A stretch of DNA of 64,000 bases from Crassaminicella indica (GTDB lineage Bacteria; Bacillota; Clostridia; Peptostreptococcales; Thermotaleaceae): contig NZ_CP078093.1 of NCBI RefSeq assembly GCF_019203185.1, forward strand, positions 2,081,058-2,145,057. The letters are read 5' to 3'. Under the pieces are notes generated by a model. The model was not told the DNA's origin, did not search any database, and worked only from the letters and a program-made list of their open reading frames with translations. Position numbers and translations under genes: made by a program. Numbering within the stretch: position 1 is the stretch's first letter; every line of letters starts with the position of its first letter. Below, piece after piece: positions 10,421 through 17,995 of this stretch.

Positions 10421-10802
10421 TTTTTTGTCCTCCTTTCATGTTTTCGTACACTTCTTCTATCAAATTCAATAGCTCTGATTTGTCTAGACCTAAATAGATC
10501 AGCTCAGATAAGTTCTTTTTTATTTCATTTTTTAGTCGTTTCAATTTCTCTTCATCTACCTTTTCTATTTGCTTTGCAACAAAATTTCCTCTTCCTCGTA
10601 CAGTATAGATGTAGCCTTGCCTTTCTAACTCTCTATAAGCTTTTTGAATAGTATTTGGGTTTATAGTGAGTTGTTTAGCTAATTCTCTGACGGATGGTAA
10701 TTTCTCATCTTCCTTGAGTACAGTATTTATAATTAACTGTTTAAATTTTTCTACTAGCTGTTCATAGATTGGTTTTCTACTTTTTAAATCTATTTGTATC
10801 AT
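10395..10802 (-). CDS. GntR-family transcriptional regulator, YtrA subfamily
   Basis: A 135-residue repressor-type protein: an N-terminal winged helix (PIYEQLVEKFKQLI, then LPSVRELAKQLTINPNTI, about 35-60) and a short C-terminal dimerisation tail, the hallmark of the YtrA subfamily. It is the first gene of a three-gene operon with the ABC ATPase and permease. A palindromic operator candidate lies at 10837-10859, between its promoter and start, so the operon is likely autorepressed. The start ATG follows TTAAGGAGGTGT. Confidence 0.92.
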   Translation of the reverse strand: MIQIDLKSRKPIYEQLVEKFKQLIINTVLKEDEKLPSVRELAKQLTINPNTIQKAYRELERQGYIYTVRGRGNFVAKQIEKVDEEKLKRLKNEIKKNLSELIYLGLDKSELLNLIEEVYENMKGGQKNDSCEKSR

Positions 10803-10836
10803 TTTACACCTCCTTAAAAAATATTATATGTATTAT

Positions 10837-10859
10837 GTGTATTATTAATATTAATACAC
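10837..10859 (-). promoter_or_regulatory. YtrA-type operator palindrome
   Basis: Perfect inverted half-sites GTGTATTA and TAATACAC are separated by 7 AT bases, matching the shape of YtrA-subfamily GntR operators. It lies just downstream of the -10 box, where bound protein would block transcription start or escape. Confidence 0.8.
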
Positions 10860-10864
10860 TTAGG

Positions 10865-10893
10865 ATTATATTCCATTTTTATATTTTTGTCAA
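10865..10893 (-). promoter_or_regulatory. Sigma-A promoter of the gntR-ABC operon
   Basis: On the minus strand TTGACA and TATAAT, both perfect consensus, are separated by exactly 17 bases. The operator palindrome begins six bases downstream of the -10 box. Confidence 0.9.
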
Positions 10894-10913
10894 ATATATT
10901 TATTATAAATAAA

Positions 10914-11126
10914 CAACATCAATATTAAAAAAGAAATATATAAAGATAAGTGAATGACTTTGATAACTTTTGTAAAAAAACTTACTGAAATTTCATAAAA
11001 AATACGTTAAGAACCTTCATTGTTTGAACGAAGTGAGTTTTGAAGGTTTAGTATTTTTTCATGGAATGAAGTTTTGTTTTTTCAAAAGTTATCTGGAATG
11101 AACTATCTTTTATATTTCATTTTGGA
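10914..11126. repeat. Long imperfect palindromic intergenic repeat (MITE-like), full copy
   Basis: The two halves are complementary over about 90-100 bases each. The outer arms are GAAATATATAAAGATAA... and its counterpart near 11100-11120, then GATAACTTTTG (about 10961-10971) pairs with CAAAAGTTATC (about 11083-11093). The inner stem is AACCTTCA (11012-11019) with TGAAGGTT (11041-11048) around a loop containing GAACGAAGTGAG, followed by a T-run. A second, shorter copy is at about 19702-19832 and a diverged one at about 5909-6014. No transposase is encoded. Confidence 0.75.
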
Positions 11127-11143
11127 GTTAGATCCCTATATAT

Positions 11144-11184
11144 TAAAAATCAAAAATTTAACCCCCACTGTTAAAAGTGGGGGT
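11144..11184 (-). terminator. Terminator of hom
   Basis: On the minus strand the GC-rich stem ACCCCCAC/GTGGGGGT (11177-11184 with 11161-11168) has an 8-base loop and is followed by a U-rich stretch. It lies three bases after the hom stop. Confidence 0.9.
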
Positions 11185-11187
11185 GCA

Positions 11188-12474
11188 TTATGATAGATTT
11201 TCTACTCTTAATATACTTGCAATTTCATTTACAAATCTATTTTGCTTTATTTCTTCTAATGCTTTATCTAATTGATTACGTTCTACTTCGTGAGTGATAA
11301 AGATGAGCGGAACAGATTGATTTCCTCTTGCTCTTTGTACTACAGATTCTAGACTTATATTATATTTTGAAAAGGTTGATGCAATCTTTCCTAGTACTCC
11401 AGGCTTATCTACTACTTCTGTATGAATGTAATACTGGCTGATTCCTTCACCGATAATGTTTAAATTTATTTCTTTAAAAGGATCAATAGATTGATTTTTA
11501 TAATCTGTTTTAATGATTTTGCAGATCTCTAAAATGTCTCCGACTACAGCACTTCCTGTAGGCATAGAACCTGCTCCTTTGCCGTAAAGCATTAGTTCAC
11601 CTACAGCATTACCTCGAATAAAAAGAGCATTAAATTCATTGCTCACAGAAGCTAGTGGATGATGAATAGGAACTAATGTAGGATGTACGTAAAACTCGAA
11701 ATTTTTATCAAGCTTTTTTGCAGCAGCCAATAATTTTATTTTATATCCTAATTGAGAGGCGTATTCGATATCCTTTTTAGAAATTTTAGTAATCCCTTCT
11801 CTTGGAATTTCATTAGGAGAAATTCTTATGCCAAAAGCTACAGAAATTAAAATAGATAGCTTAAAGGCTGCATCTTCTCCTTCTATATCAGATGTTGGGT
11901 CTGCTTCTGCATAACCTTTTTTTTGGGCTAATTTTAAAGCTTCATTAAAATCCATTTCAAAGTCGCTCATTTGTGTAAGGATATAGTTTGTTGTTCCATT
12001 GATAATCCCGACAAGCTCATCAATTTTATTAGCAGAAAGACTTTGTGTTAAAGTATTAATAATAGGGATTCCTCCACCTACGCTTGCTTCATATCTTAAT
12101 GCCACGCCATATTTTTTTGCTAATTCATAAAGGATATCACCATAGGTTGCAATTACTGCTTTATTGGCTGTAACAACATGTTTTCCGTTTTTAAAGGATT
12201 CTTTAATATATTCAAAAGCAGTATCTATTCCTCCCATTACTTCAACGATTATATCAATTTCAGGATCTTGAATTATTTTATTAGGATCAGTAGTTAATAT
12301 TTCTTTTGGTACAGAAATATCTCTATTTTTCTGTATATCTCTAACTAAAATCTTTTTAATTTCTATGCTACTTCCAATATAGCTTTCAACTTTATTTTTA
12401 TTATTTTCTATGATATTCCATACTCCTTTACCAATATTACCAAGACCTAACAATCCTATTTTTATATGTTTCAT
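11188..12474 (-). CDS. hom: Homoserine dehydrogenase
   Basis: A 428-residue NAD(P)-dependent enzyme reducing aspartate semialdehyde to homoserine for threonine and methionine synthesis. The nucleotide-binding loop GLGNIGKGVW is at about 10-19. The family signature around INGTTNYILTQM and the catalytic/substrate region with YAEADPTSDIEGEDAAFKL follow. A C-terminal ACT domain (about 350-428, starting YYIHTEVVDKPGVLGKIAS) indicates allosteric control, probably by threonine. It stands alone; thrB, thrC and aspartokinase are not nearby. The ribosome binding site is AGGAGGAA. Confidence 0.95.
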   Translation of the reverse strand: MKHIKIGLLGLGNIGKGVWNIIENNKNKVESYIGSSIEIKKILVRDIQKNRDISVPKEILTTDPNKIIQDPEIDIIVEVMGGIDTAFEYIKESFKNGKHVVTANKAVIATYGDILYELAKKYGVALRYEASVGGGIPIINTLTQSLSANKIDELVGIINGTTNYILTQMSDFEMDFNEALKLAQKKGYAEADPTSDIEGEDAAFKLSILISVAFGIRISPNEIPREGITKISKKDIEYASQLGYKIKLLAAAKKLDKNFEFYVHPTLVPIHHPLASVSNEFNALFIRGNAVGELMLYGKGAGSMPTGSAVVGDILEICKIIKTDYKNQSIDPFKEINLNIIGEGISQYYIHTEVVDKPGVLGKIASTFSKYNISLESVVQRARGNQSVPLIFITHEVERNQLDKALEEIKQNRFVNEIASILRVENLS

Positions 12475-12503
12475 ATGTAATTCCTCCTATTTTTATTGTG
12501 TTG

Positions 12504-12534
12504 TGTTTGCGAAATAAATACAAATGTTCGCGAA
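12504..12534 (-). promoter_or_regulatory. Direct-repeat operator candidate in the hom leader
   Basis: Two near-identical 10-mers, TTCGCGAACA and TTCGCAAACA on the minus strand, are spaced 21 bases start to start (two helical turns), between the promoter and the hom start. No binding protein is known to me. Confidence 0.4.
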
Positions 12535-12551
12535 TAAAAAACTATGGCATA

Positions 12552-12580
12552 ATATTAACATATTTTTATAATGTATACAA
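12552..12580 (-). promoter_or_regulatory. Putative sigma-A promoter of hom
   Basis: On the minus strand TTGTAT and TAATAT are separated by 17 bases, about 80 bases before the hom start codon. Confidence 0.55.
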
Positions 12581-12598
12581 TATGTTTTTATAAAAATA

Positions 12599-12626
12599 TT
12601 CACATATTATTATATTTTGGTATAGA
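12599..12626 (+). promoter_or_regulatory. Putative promoter of the SDR-gcvPA-gcvPB operon
   Basis: TTCACA and TATAGA are separated by 16 bases, with the SDR start about 60 bases downstream. Moderate match only. Confidence 0.45.
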
Positions 12627-12687
12627 TTGTACGTGTATAGGAATATAAATGAAATAGACTAAATTTAAAACATATTGGGGGGATTAT

Positions 12688-13482
12688 ATGCTACAAAGAA
12701 AAGATTTTTTATCATTGGAGGGTAGGGTTGCTGTTATTTCAGGAGCGGCAAGTGGAATTGGATTAGCTACAGCACAGCTTTTATCAGCTTATGGTGCAAA
12801 AGTAGCAATGCTTGATGTAAATGAAAAGGGAGAAGAAGAAGCTGAGCTTATTAGAAAAGAAGGAAGAATAGCTAAATTCTATAAATGTGATGTAACATCT
12901 ATTAAAAATGTAAAAGAAGTTGTTGATGCTATAAAAGAAAAGTTTGGACGTATTGATATTTTATTCAATAATGCAGGTGTTACAGTTAGAAAGACAGTTG
13001 TTGGATTAAATGAGCATGAATGGGATTTTGTATTAGATGTAGGGCTAAAAGGTACATATTTATTATCTAAGCATGTGATTCCAATTATGGCAGAAGGTGG
13101 CGGTGGTAGCATTATTAATACAGGTTCTGGATGGGGATTAAAAGGAGGAGATAATGCAGCAGCTTATTGTGCTGTAAAGGGAGGAATTGTTAACTTAACT
13201 CGTGCTATGGCAATAGATCATGGAAAGCATAATATTCGTGTAAATAGTGTTAATCCTGGAGATACGGATACAGAAATGCTTAGGGAGGAAGGTCGTCAAA
13301 CAGGGATAGTTGTAGATGAAAAAACACAGAAGAAATATCTTATTGATTGTGGAAAAGACAGACCGCTAGGAAGACTTGGAACTGTAGAAGATATAGCAAA
13401 AGTAGTACTATTTTTAGCTAGTGATCTCTCAAGCTGGATGACAGGTAGTGCAGTAGTTGTTGATGGTGGTGGAATAGCATAA
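12688..13482 (+). CDS. Short-chain dehydrogenase/reductase (SDR) family oxidoreductase
   Basis: A 264-residue classical SDR with the Rossmann motif SGAASGIG (about 19-26), NNAG (about 94-97), catalytic Ser in NTGSGWG and the YxxxK pair in YCAVKGG. An aspartate after the second beta strand (AMLDVNE) suggests NAD rather than NADP. The substrate cannot be deduced. It opens an operon with gcvPA and gcvPB, 52 bases downstream, so a link to glycine, serine or a related amino-acid fermentation route is plausible but unproven. The start follows GGGGGGATT. Confidence 0.88.
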   Translation: MLQRKDFLSLEGRVAVISGAASGIGLATAQLLSAYGAKVAMLDVNEKGEEEAELIRKEGRIAKFYKCDVTSIKNVKEVVDAIKEKFGRIDILFNNAGVTVRKTVVGLNEHEWDFVLDVGLKGTYLLSKHVIPIMAEGGGGSIINTGSGWGLKGGDNAAAYCAVKGGIVNLTRAMAIDHGKHNIRVNSVNPGDTDTEMLREEGRQTGIVVDEKTQKKYLIDCGKDRPLGRLGTVEDIAKVVLFLASDLSSWMTGSAVVVDGGGIA

Positions 13483-13534
13483 TTGGTGGTTGTATAAAAG
13501 TATTAAAAGCTATAAACATATAGGAGGGAAAAAA

Positions 13535-14935
13535 ATGAGCATACAAGGATTTAAATCACATCCATATATTCCAAATTCTGTTGTAGATGTACAACAGGAG
13601 ATGTTAAAGGAAATAGGAATAAATAGTCTTGAAGAGCTTCATGCAGAAATTCCAGAAGAGATAAAGCTTAAGGGAAATATGAATCTTCCAAAGCCTTTTA
13701 GCTCTGAATATGAATTAAGACGACATGTTGAGGGATTATTGAAAAAAAATAAAACTTGTAAAGAAAATATTAACTTTTTAGGGGCTGGTTGCTGGCAGCA
13801 TTATGTACCAGCTATATGTGATGAGATTAACTCAAGAGGAGAATTTTTAACTGCTTATGGTGGAGAGCCATACAATGATTTTGGAAGATTTCAAGCATTA
13901 TTTGAATATCAAAGCTTAGTTGCAGAGCTTGTTGATATGGATGTAGTAAATGTTCCAACTATGGATGGGGCACAAGCAGCAGCTACAGCAATTAGAATGG
14001 CAGGAAGAATAACAAAAAGAAATGAAGTATTAGTGCCAAAAGCTATGGATAAGGAAAAATTTTTGATTATGAAAAATTATTGTGCAAAAGATTTAACCCT
14101 TATTAAAGTAGATTATGATATAAAAACAGGACAATTAGATATTGAAGATTTAAATAAAAAAATTTCTGAAAAAACGGCAGCAGTATTTTTTGAAAATCCT
14201 TCTTTTCTAGGATTCATTGAAGAACATGGACAAGAAATTTCTGATATTGCACATAATGCAGGAGCCCTTAGTGTTGTAGGAGTAGACCCAAGTTCGTTAG
14301 GGGTAATGATACCTCCTAGTCAATATGGTGCAGATATTATTAGTGGAGATTTGCAGCCATTAGGGATACATATGAATTATGGTGGAGGACAGTCAGGATT
14401 TATGGCTACTCGTGATGAAGAAAGATTTGTAATGGAATTTCCATCACGTTTATTTGGAATAGCACCAACTATCGTTGAAGGTGAGTATGGATTTGGAGAT
14501 GTTGCTTATGATAGAACTTCTTTTGGTCATCATAGACATGAAGGAAAAGAATATGTTGGAACGCAAACAGCACTTTGGGGGATTACAGCAGGTGTATATC
14601 TAGCAACAATGGGGCCAGTTGGTATGTTTGAATTAGGTCAAGCTATTATGCAAAAATCTCAATACGCAATAAAAAAAATTAATGCAATAAATGGTGTAAA
14701 GGGTTCATTATTTGATGCTGTAAGCTTTAAAGAGTTTGTAGTAAATTTTGATGAAACTGGAAAAACGGTAAGAGAAATCAATAAATTTTTAATAGAAAAA
14801 AACATATTTGGTGGAAAAGATTTATCAAAAGATTTTCCAGAGCTAGGAGAAAGTGCTTTGTATTGTGTGACTGAAGTGCATACAAAGGAAGATATTGATC
14901 GATTGGTAGCAGCTCTTGAAGAATGTGTGAAATAA
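13535..14935 (+). CDS. gcvPA: Glycine dehydrogenase (decarboxylating) subunit 1
   Basis: The N-terminal half of the split P-protein of the glycine cleavage system, which decarboxylates glycine and passes the aminomethyl group to lipoyl-GcvH. Recognisable features are FLGAGCWQHYVPA, the TAYGGEPYND and FEYQSLVAELVDMDVVN region, and GDLQPLGIHMNYGGGQSGF. An in-frame TTG at 13490 is rejected because AGGAGGGAA directly precedes ATG 13535, giving 466 residues. gcvPB follows after a short gap. gcvT, gcvH and lpd are not in the window, so the full system must be completed elsewhere. Confidence 0.93.
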   Translation: MSIQGFKSHPYIPNSVVDVQQEMLKEIGINSLEELHAEIPEEIKLKGNMNLPKPFSSEYELRRHVEGLLKKNKTCKENINFLGAGCWQHYVPAICDEINSRGEFLTAYGGEPYNDFGRFQALFEYQSLVAELVDMDVVNVPTMDGAQAAATAIRMAGRITKRNEVLVPKAMDKEKFLIMKNYCAKDLTLIKVDYDIKTGQLDIEDLNKKISEKTAAVFFENPSFLGFIEEHGQEISDIAHNAGALSVVGVDPSSLGVMIPPSQYGADIISGDLQPLGIHMNYGGGQSGFMATRDEERFVMEFPSRLFGIAPTIVEGEYGFGDVAYDRTSFGHHRHEGKEYVGTQTALWGITAGVYLATMGPVGMFELGQAIMQKSQYAIKKINAINGVKGSLFDAVSFKEFVVNFDETGKTVREINKFLIEKNIFGGKDLSKDFPELGESALYCVTEVHTKEDIDRLVAALEECVK

Positions 14936-14972
14936 TAAGTTGAGATTTTGGGAAGAGAAAGGATGGATAAGA

Positions 14973-16541
14973 ATGAAAAGGATCAATAGAAACTACAAAG
15001 TAAGAAACTTTCACCAAGCAAAATGGGATGAACCGATTATATTTGAATTGAGCAAAAAGGGAGAAAGAGGAGTTTTAGTTCCAAAGGCTGAAGATGAAAT
15101 TGTAGATTTGGTTGGAGATGGGATTTCAAAGCTTCCTAAAAATATGATGAGAAAGGAAGCTCCTAATTTGCCAGAAATATCTCAACCAAGAGTGTTAAGA
15201 CATTATATGCGCTTGTCTCAAATGACACTAGGTGCAGATGTAAATATAGAAATTGGGCAAGGAACTTGTACTGTAAAATATAGTCCAAAAGTAAATGAGC
15301 AATTAGCAAGAATGCCTGAAATGACAGAAATACACCCACTTCAACATGAAAGTACTGTTCAAGGTATTTTAGAAATTATGTATAAAACAGATCTTTTAAT
15401 GCGAGAAATTTCTGGTATGGATCGTTTTACATTCCAGCCGGGTGGAGGAAGTCAGGCTATTATGACTATGGCATCCGTAGTGAGAGCTTATCATCAAGCT
15501 AATGGGTGCGAAGATAAGAAAGATGAAATCATTACAACTCTTTATTCGCATCCATCAGATGCAGCAGCTCCAGCATTGATGGGATATAAAATTATTTATA
15601 TTCATCCAGATGAAAATGGGTATCCAGATTTTGAAGCTTTTAAAGCAGCCGTATCTGAAAGAACAGCAGCATTTTTTGTTGCAAATCCAGAAGATACTGG
15701 AGTATATAATACTAGGATACAGGAATTTACATCTCTTGTACATGAAAATGGAGGGCTTTGCTGCTATGATCAAGCAAATGCAAATGGCTTACTTGGTGTC
15801 ACAAGAGCAAGAGAAGCAGGCTTTGATATGTGTTTTTTCAACTTACATAAAACATTCTCAACACCTCATGGTTGCGGTGGACCTGCAACTGGAGCTATGG
15901 GAGTAACAAAAGAATTAGAAAAATTTATGCCAGCTCCACTAATAGATTTTGATGGAGAAAAATATTTTTTAAATTATGACATTACAAATAATTCATATGC
16001 TGTAGGGAAGGTTAGATTATTTAATGGTGTAGCACCTGTTGTGATGAAAGCTTATGCATGGATTATGAGCATGGGTCCAGAGGGATTGTATGAGGTTGCT
16101 AAAATAGCAGTGCTAAATAATAATTATTTATTTAAAAAGCTCATGGAGTTAGATTGTGTAGATGCACCATACATTAGAGGAAAACAACGCATAGAGCAAG
16201 TTAGATATACAATAGAAAAATTAACTAAAGATACGGGTATTAAGACGGAAGATGTACAAAGAAGGATGATGGATTTTGGTATGCACTATTGGACTAGTCA
16301 CCATCCATACTATGTTCCAGAGCCAATGACATTAGAGCCTACCGAAACCCCATCAAAAGAAGATTTAGATGAATATATTGCGACTCTTGAATATATATTT
16401 AAAGAAGCTTATGAAACACCAGAAAAATTCAAAAATGCACCATATTGTAGCTCGTGTCATAGAGTTGATGAATCATATATGGATGATCCAAATAAATGGG
16501 CAATAACTTGGAGGAGTTATCTTAAAAAATCTACTGTTTAA
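14973..16541 (+). CDS. gcvPB: Glycine dehydrogenase (decarboxylating) subunit 2
   Basis: The C-terminal, PLP-carrying half of the split P-protein, 522 residues from ATG 14973; an upstream in-frame TTG at 14940 lacks a proper ribosome binding site. The cofactor lysine lies in FFNLHKTFSTPHGCGG (about 287-302), and GAMGVTKELEKFMP follows. The C-terminus has FKNAPYCSSCHRVDE. It forms the heterotetramer with GcvPA. The operon ends at a terminator 15 bases after the stop. In a clostridium carrying glycine reductase, this enzyme supplies the oxidative half of glycine fermentation. Confidence 0.94.
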   Translation: MKRINRNYKVRNFHQAKWDEPIIFELSKKGERGVLVPKAEDEIVDLVGDGISKLPKNMMRKEAPNLPEISQPRVLRHYMRLSQMTLGADVNIEIGQGTCTVKYSPKVNEQLARMPEMTEIHPLQHESTVQGILEIMYKTDLLMREISGMDRFTFQPGGGSQAIMTMASVVRAYHQANGCEDKKDEIITTLYSHPSDAAAPALMGYKIIYIHPDENGYPDFEAFKAAVSERTAAFFVANPEDTGVYNTRIQEFTSLVHENGGLCCYDQANANGLLGVTRAREAGFDMCFFNLHKTFSTPHGCGGPATGAMGVTKELEKFMPAPLIDFDGEKYFLNYDITNNSYAVGKVRLFNGVAPVVMKAYAWIMSMGPEGLYEVAKIAVLNNNYLFKKLMELDCVDAPYIRGKQRIEQVRYTIEKLTKDTGIKTEDVQRRMMDFGMHYWTSHHPYYVPEPMTLEPTETPSKEDLDEYIATLEYIFKEAYETPEKFKNAPYCSSCHRVDESYMDDPNKWAITWRSYLKKSTV

Positions 16542-16555
16542 TAAAATTTATGAAT

Positions 16556-16583
16556 GATCCTTTTCAAAAGGGTCTTTTTTTTT
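16556..16583 (+). terminator. Terminator of the SDR-gcvPA-gcvPB operon
   Basis: A short hairpin (GATCCTTT with AAAGGGTC) is followed by nine T residues. Confidence 0.85.
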
Positions 16584-16682
16584 GAAAAAAGATCAGAAAC
16601 TAAAAGTTCGATTTTTCCAAAATTGTATAAGAATTACATAATTTTCTCATACTATGAATAAAAAATTTTATTTGAGGTGATT

Positions 16683-16784
16683 GTGTGAGAAGAGATAGGA
16701 AAGTCAGTGGATACTCATGTTATTATTATTACTGGAACAGATCCAATTGCTACGGATACAATAGGAGCAAGAAATTATATTAGA
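16683..16784 (+). pseudogene. Possible remnant of a DUF3842-like gene
   Basis: The frame starting GTG-TGA continues for 32 codons as EEIGKSVDTHVIIITGTD... and ends in TAA. The alternating hydrophobic pattern and GTDPIAT resemble the GTNAIAT segment of DUF3842 proteins as I remember them. The N-terminal half and everything after this segment are missing, so if real it is a decayed gene. The similarity is from memory and short. Confidence 0.25.
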
Positions 16785-16940
16785 TAAAAACAAAATAAAA
16801 AACATACATGGAAATCAATAGGAGATAAAAAACATAGAGAAAATTATCTAAAATATGTGAAAAATGTATAAAAAAATCATATAAATATGATATAATAACA
16901 GCAATAACCTTACACTCTAGCATAAGAAAGGAGTATTACA

Positions 16941-17402
16941 ATGAATGTAGAGTTGATAAATCCTTTTATAAAAGCCAGTAAGGATATTTTACATCAAATG
17001 GCAAACATACCATGTGAGATGGGAAAAGTGTTTACTAGAGAAGGTTCTTTTGACGGTTCAGATGTAATGATCTTTATAGGATTAACTGGTCAATTAAAAG
17101 GACAAGCAATTTTAGGAATGAATGAAGATATGGCAAGAAAAATTGCTTCTAATATGATGGGCGGTATGCCAGTTAACAATTTAGATGACATTGCGAAAAG
17201 TGCTATTTCAGAACTTGGGAATATGATTTTGGGAAACGCAGCCACACTACTTTATAATAAAGGTATTACAATAGATATTACACCACCTACTCTTTTGATT
17301 GGAGAAAAATTATCTGTATCTACAAGCTCAAAGGAAACAATTACCGTTCCATTGAATACAGATTGTGGTATAATTGAATTAGATATTGCAATAAAGGAGT
17401 AG
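16941..17402 (+). CDS. cheX: Chemotaxis protein CheX (CheY-P phosphatase)
   Basis: A 153-residue CheC/CheX/FliY-family phosphatase that dephosphorylates CheY-P. The active-site ExxN motif is visible as E91-L-G-N94 in ISELGNMILGNA, and only one such helix is present, as expected for CheX. The start follows AAAGGAGTAT. The gene is isolated from other chemotaxis genes and sits six bases before trmL. It implies that the organism is motile or uses CheY signalling. Confidence 0.92.
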   Translation: MNVELINPFIKASKDILHQMANIPCEMGKVFTREGSFDGSDVMIFIGLTGQLKGQAILGMNEDMARKIASNMMGGMPVNNLDDIAKSAISELGNMILGNAATLLYNKGITIDITPPTLLIGEKLSVSTSSKETITVPLNTDCGIIELDIAIKE

Positions 17403-17407
17403 ATAAT

Positions 17408-17878
17408 ATGTCTATAAATATAGTATTGTTTGAACCAGAAATACCACCAAATACAGGAAATATTGCGAGAACTTGTGCAGCAACAGGAAGTAGATTACAT
17501 TTAATAAAACCTTTAGGATTTTCAATTGATGATAAGCATTTAAAGAGAGCTGGATTAGATTACTGGGATTTGTTGGATTTACATATCTATGACAATATTG
17601 ATGAATTATTTGCTAAATATAAAGGTGCGAAATTCTTTTTTGCAACAACAAAAGGAAAAAATTTCTATACGGATATGAAGTATGAAGACGAATGCTTTAT
17701 TGTATTTGGAAAGGAAACGGCTGGTTTGCCAAAAGAAATACTTAATAAAAATGAAGATAATTGTATAAGAATTCCTATGGTTAAAAATGAGAGAGCAAGA
17801 TCTTTAAATTTATCAAATTCTGCTAATATCATATTATATGAAGCATTAAGACAAACAGGTTTTGTAAATTTAGTGTAA
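17408..17878 (+). CDS. trmL: tRNA (cytidine/uridine-2'-O-)-methyltransferase TrmL
   Basis: A 156-residue SPOUT-class methyltransferase modifying the 2'-O of the wobble base in certain leucine tRNAs. It has the N-terminal EPEIPPNTGNIARTCAATG, the knot segments FGKETAGLPKEIL and IPMVKNERARSLNLSNSANI, and the usual length for the family. It is read from the cheX transcript (six-base gap) and ends at a GC-rich terminator. Confidence 0.95.
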   Translation: MSINIVLFEPEIPPNTGNIARTCAATGSRLHLIKPLGFSIDDKHLKRAGLDYWDLLDLHIYDNIDELFAKYKGAKFFFATTKGKNFYTDMKYEDECFIVFGKETAGLPKEILNKNEDNCIRIPMVKNERARSLNLSNSANIILYEALRQTGFVNLV

Positions 17879-17902
17879 AGGGCGCATGTGCGCTTTTTTT
17901 TA
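17876..17902 (+). terminator. Terminator after trmL
   Basis: GCGC-ATGT-GCGC, extended by A/T and G/T pairs, followed by eight T residues. Confidence 0.88.
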
Positions 17903-17995
17903 TGAAGAAAATTTAATAAAATTAACAAAAGGCATTAAAAATGGTGTATTATATAAAAGGTGTGCATTTATTACATAATTATAGGAGGGGCATAA

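Larger units (their letters stand above)
16542..16940 (+). other. 399-bp intergenic region with terminator and possible gene remnant
   Basis: After the gcvPB terminator, a GAGGTGATT ribosome binding site at about 16674-16682 leads to a GTG followed at once by a stop. The same frame then encodes GKSVDTHVIIITGTDPIAT (16698-16754, within 16689-16784), which looks protein-like and recalls the DUF3842 family. Near 16891 there is TATAAT, a possible -10 for cheX without a clear -35. Confidence 0.5.
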
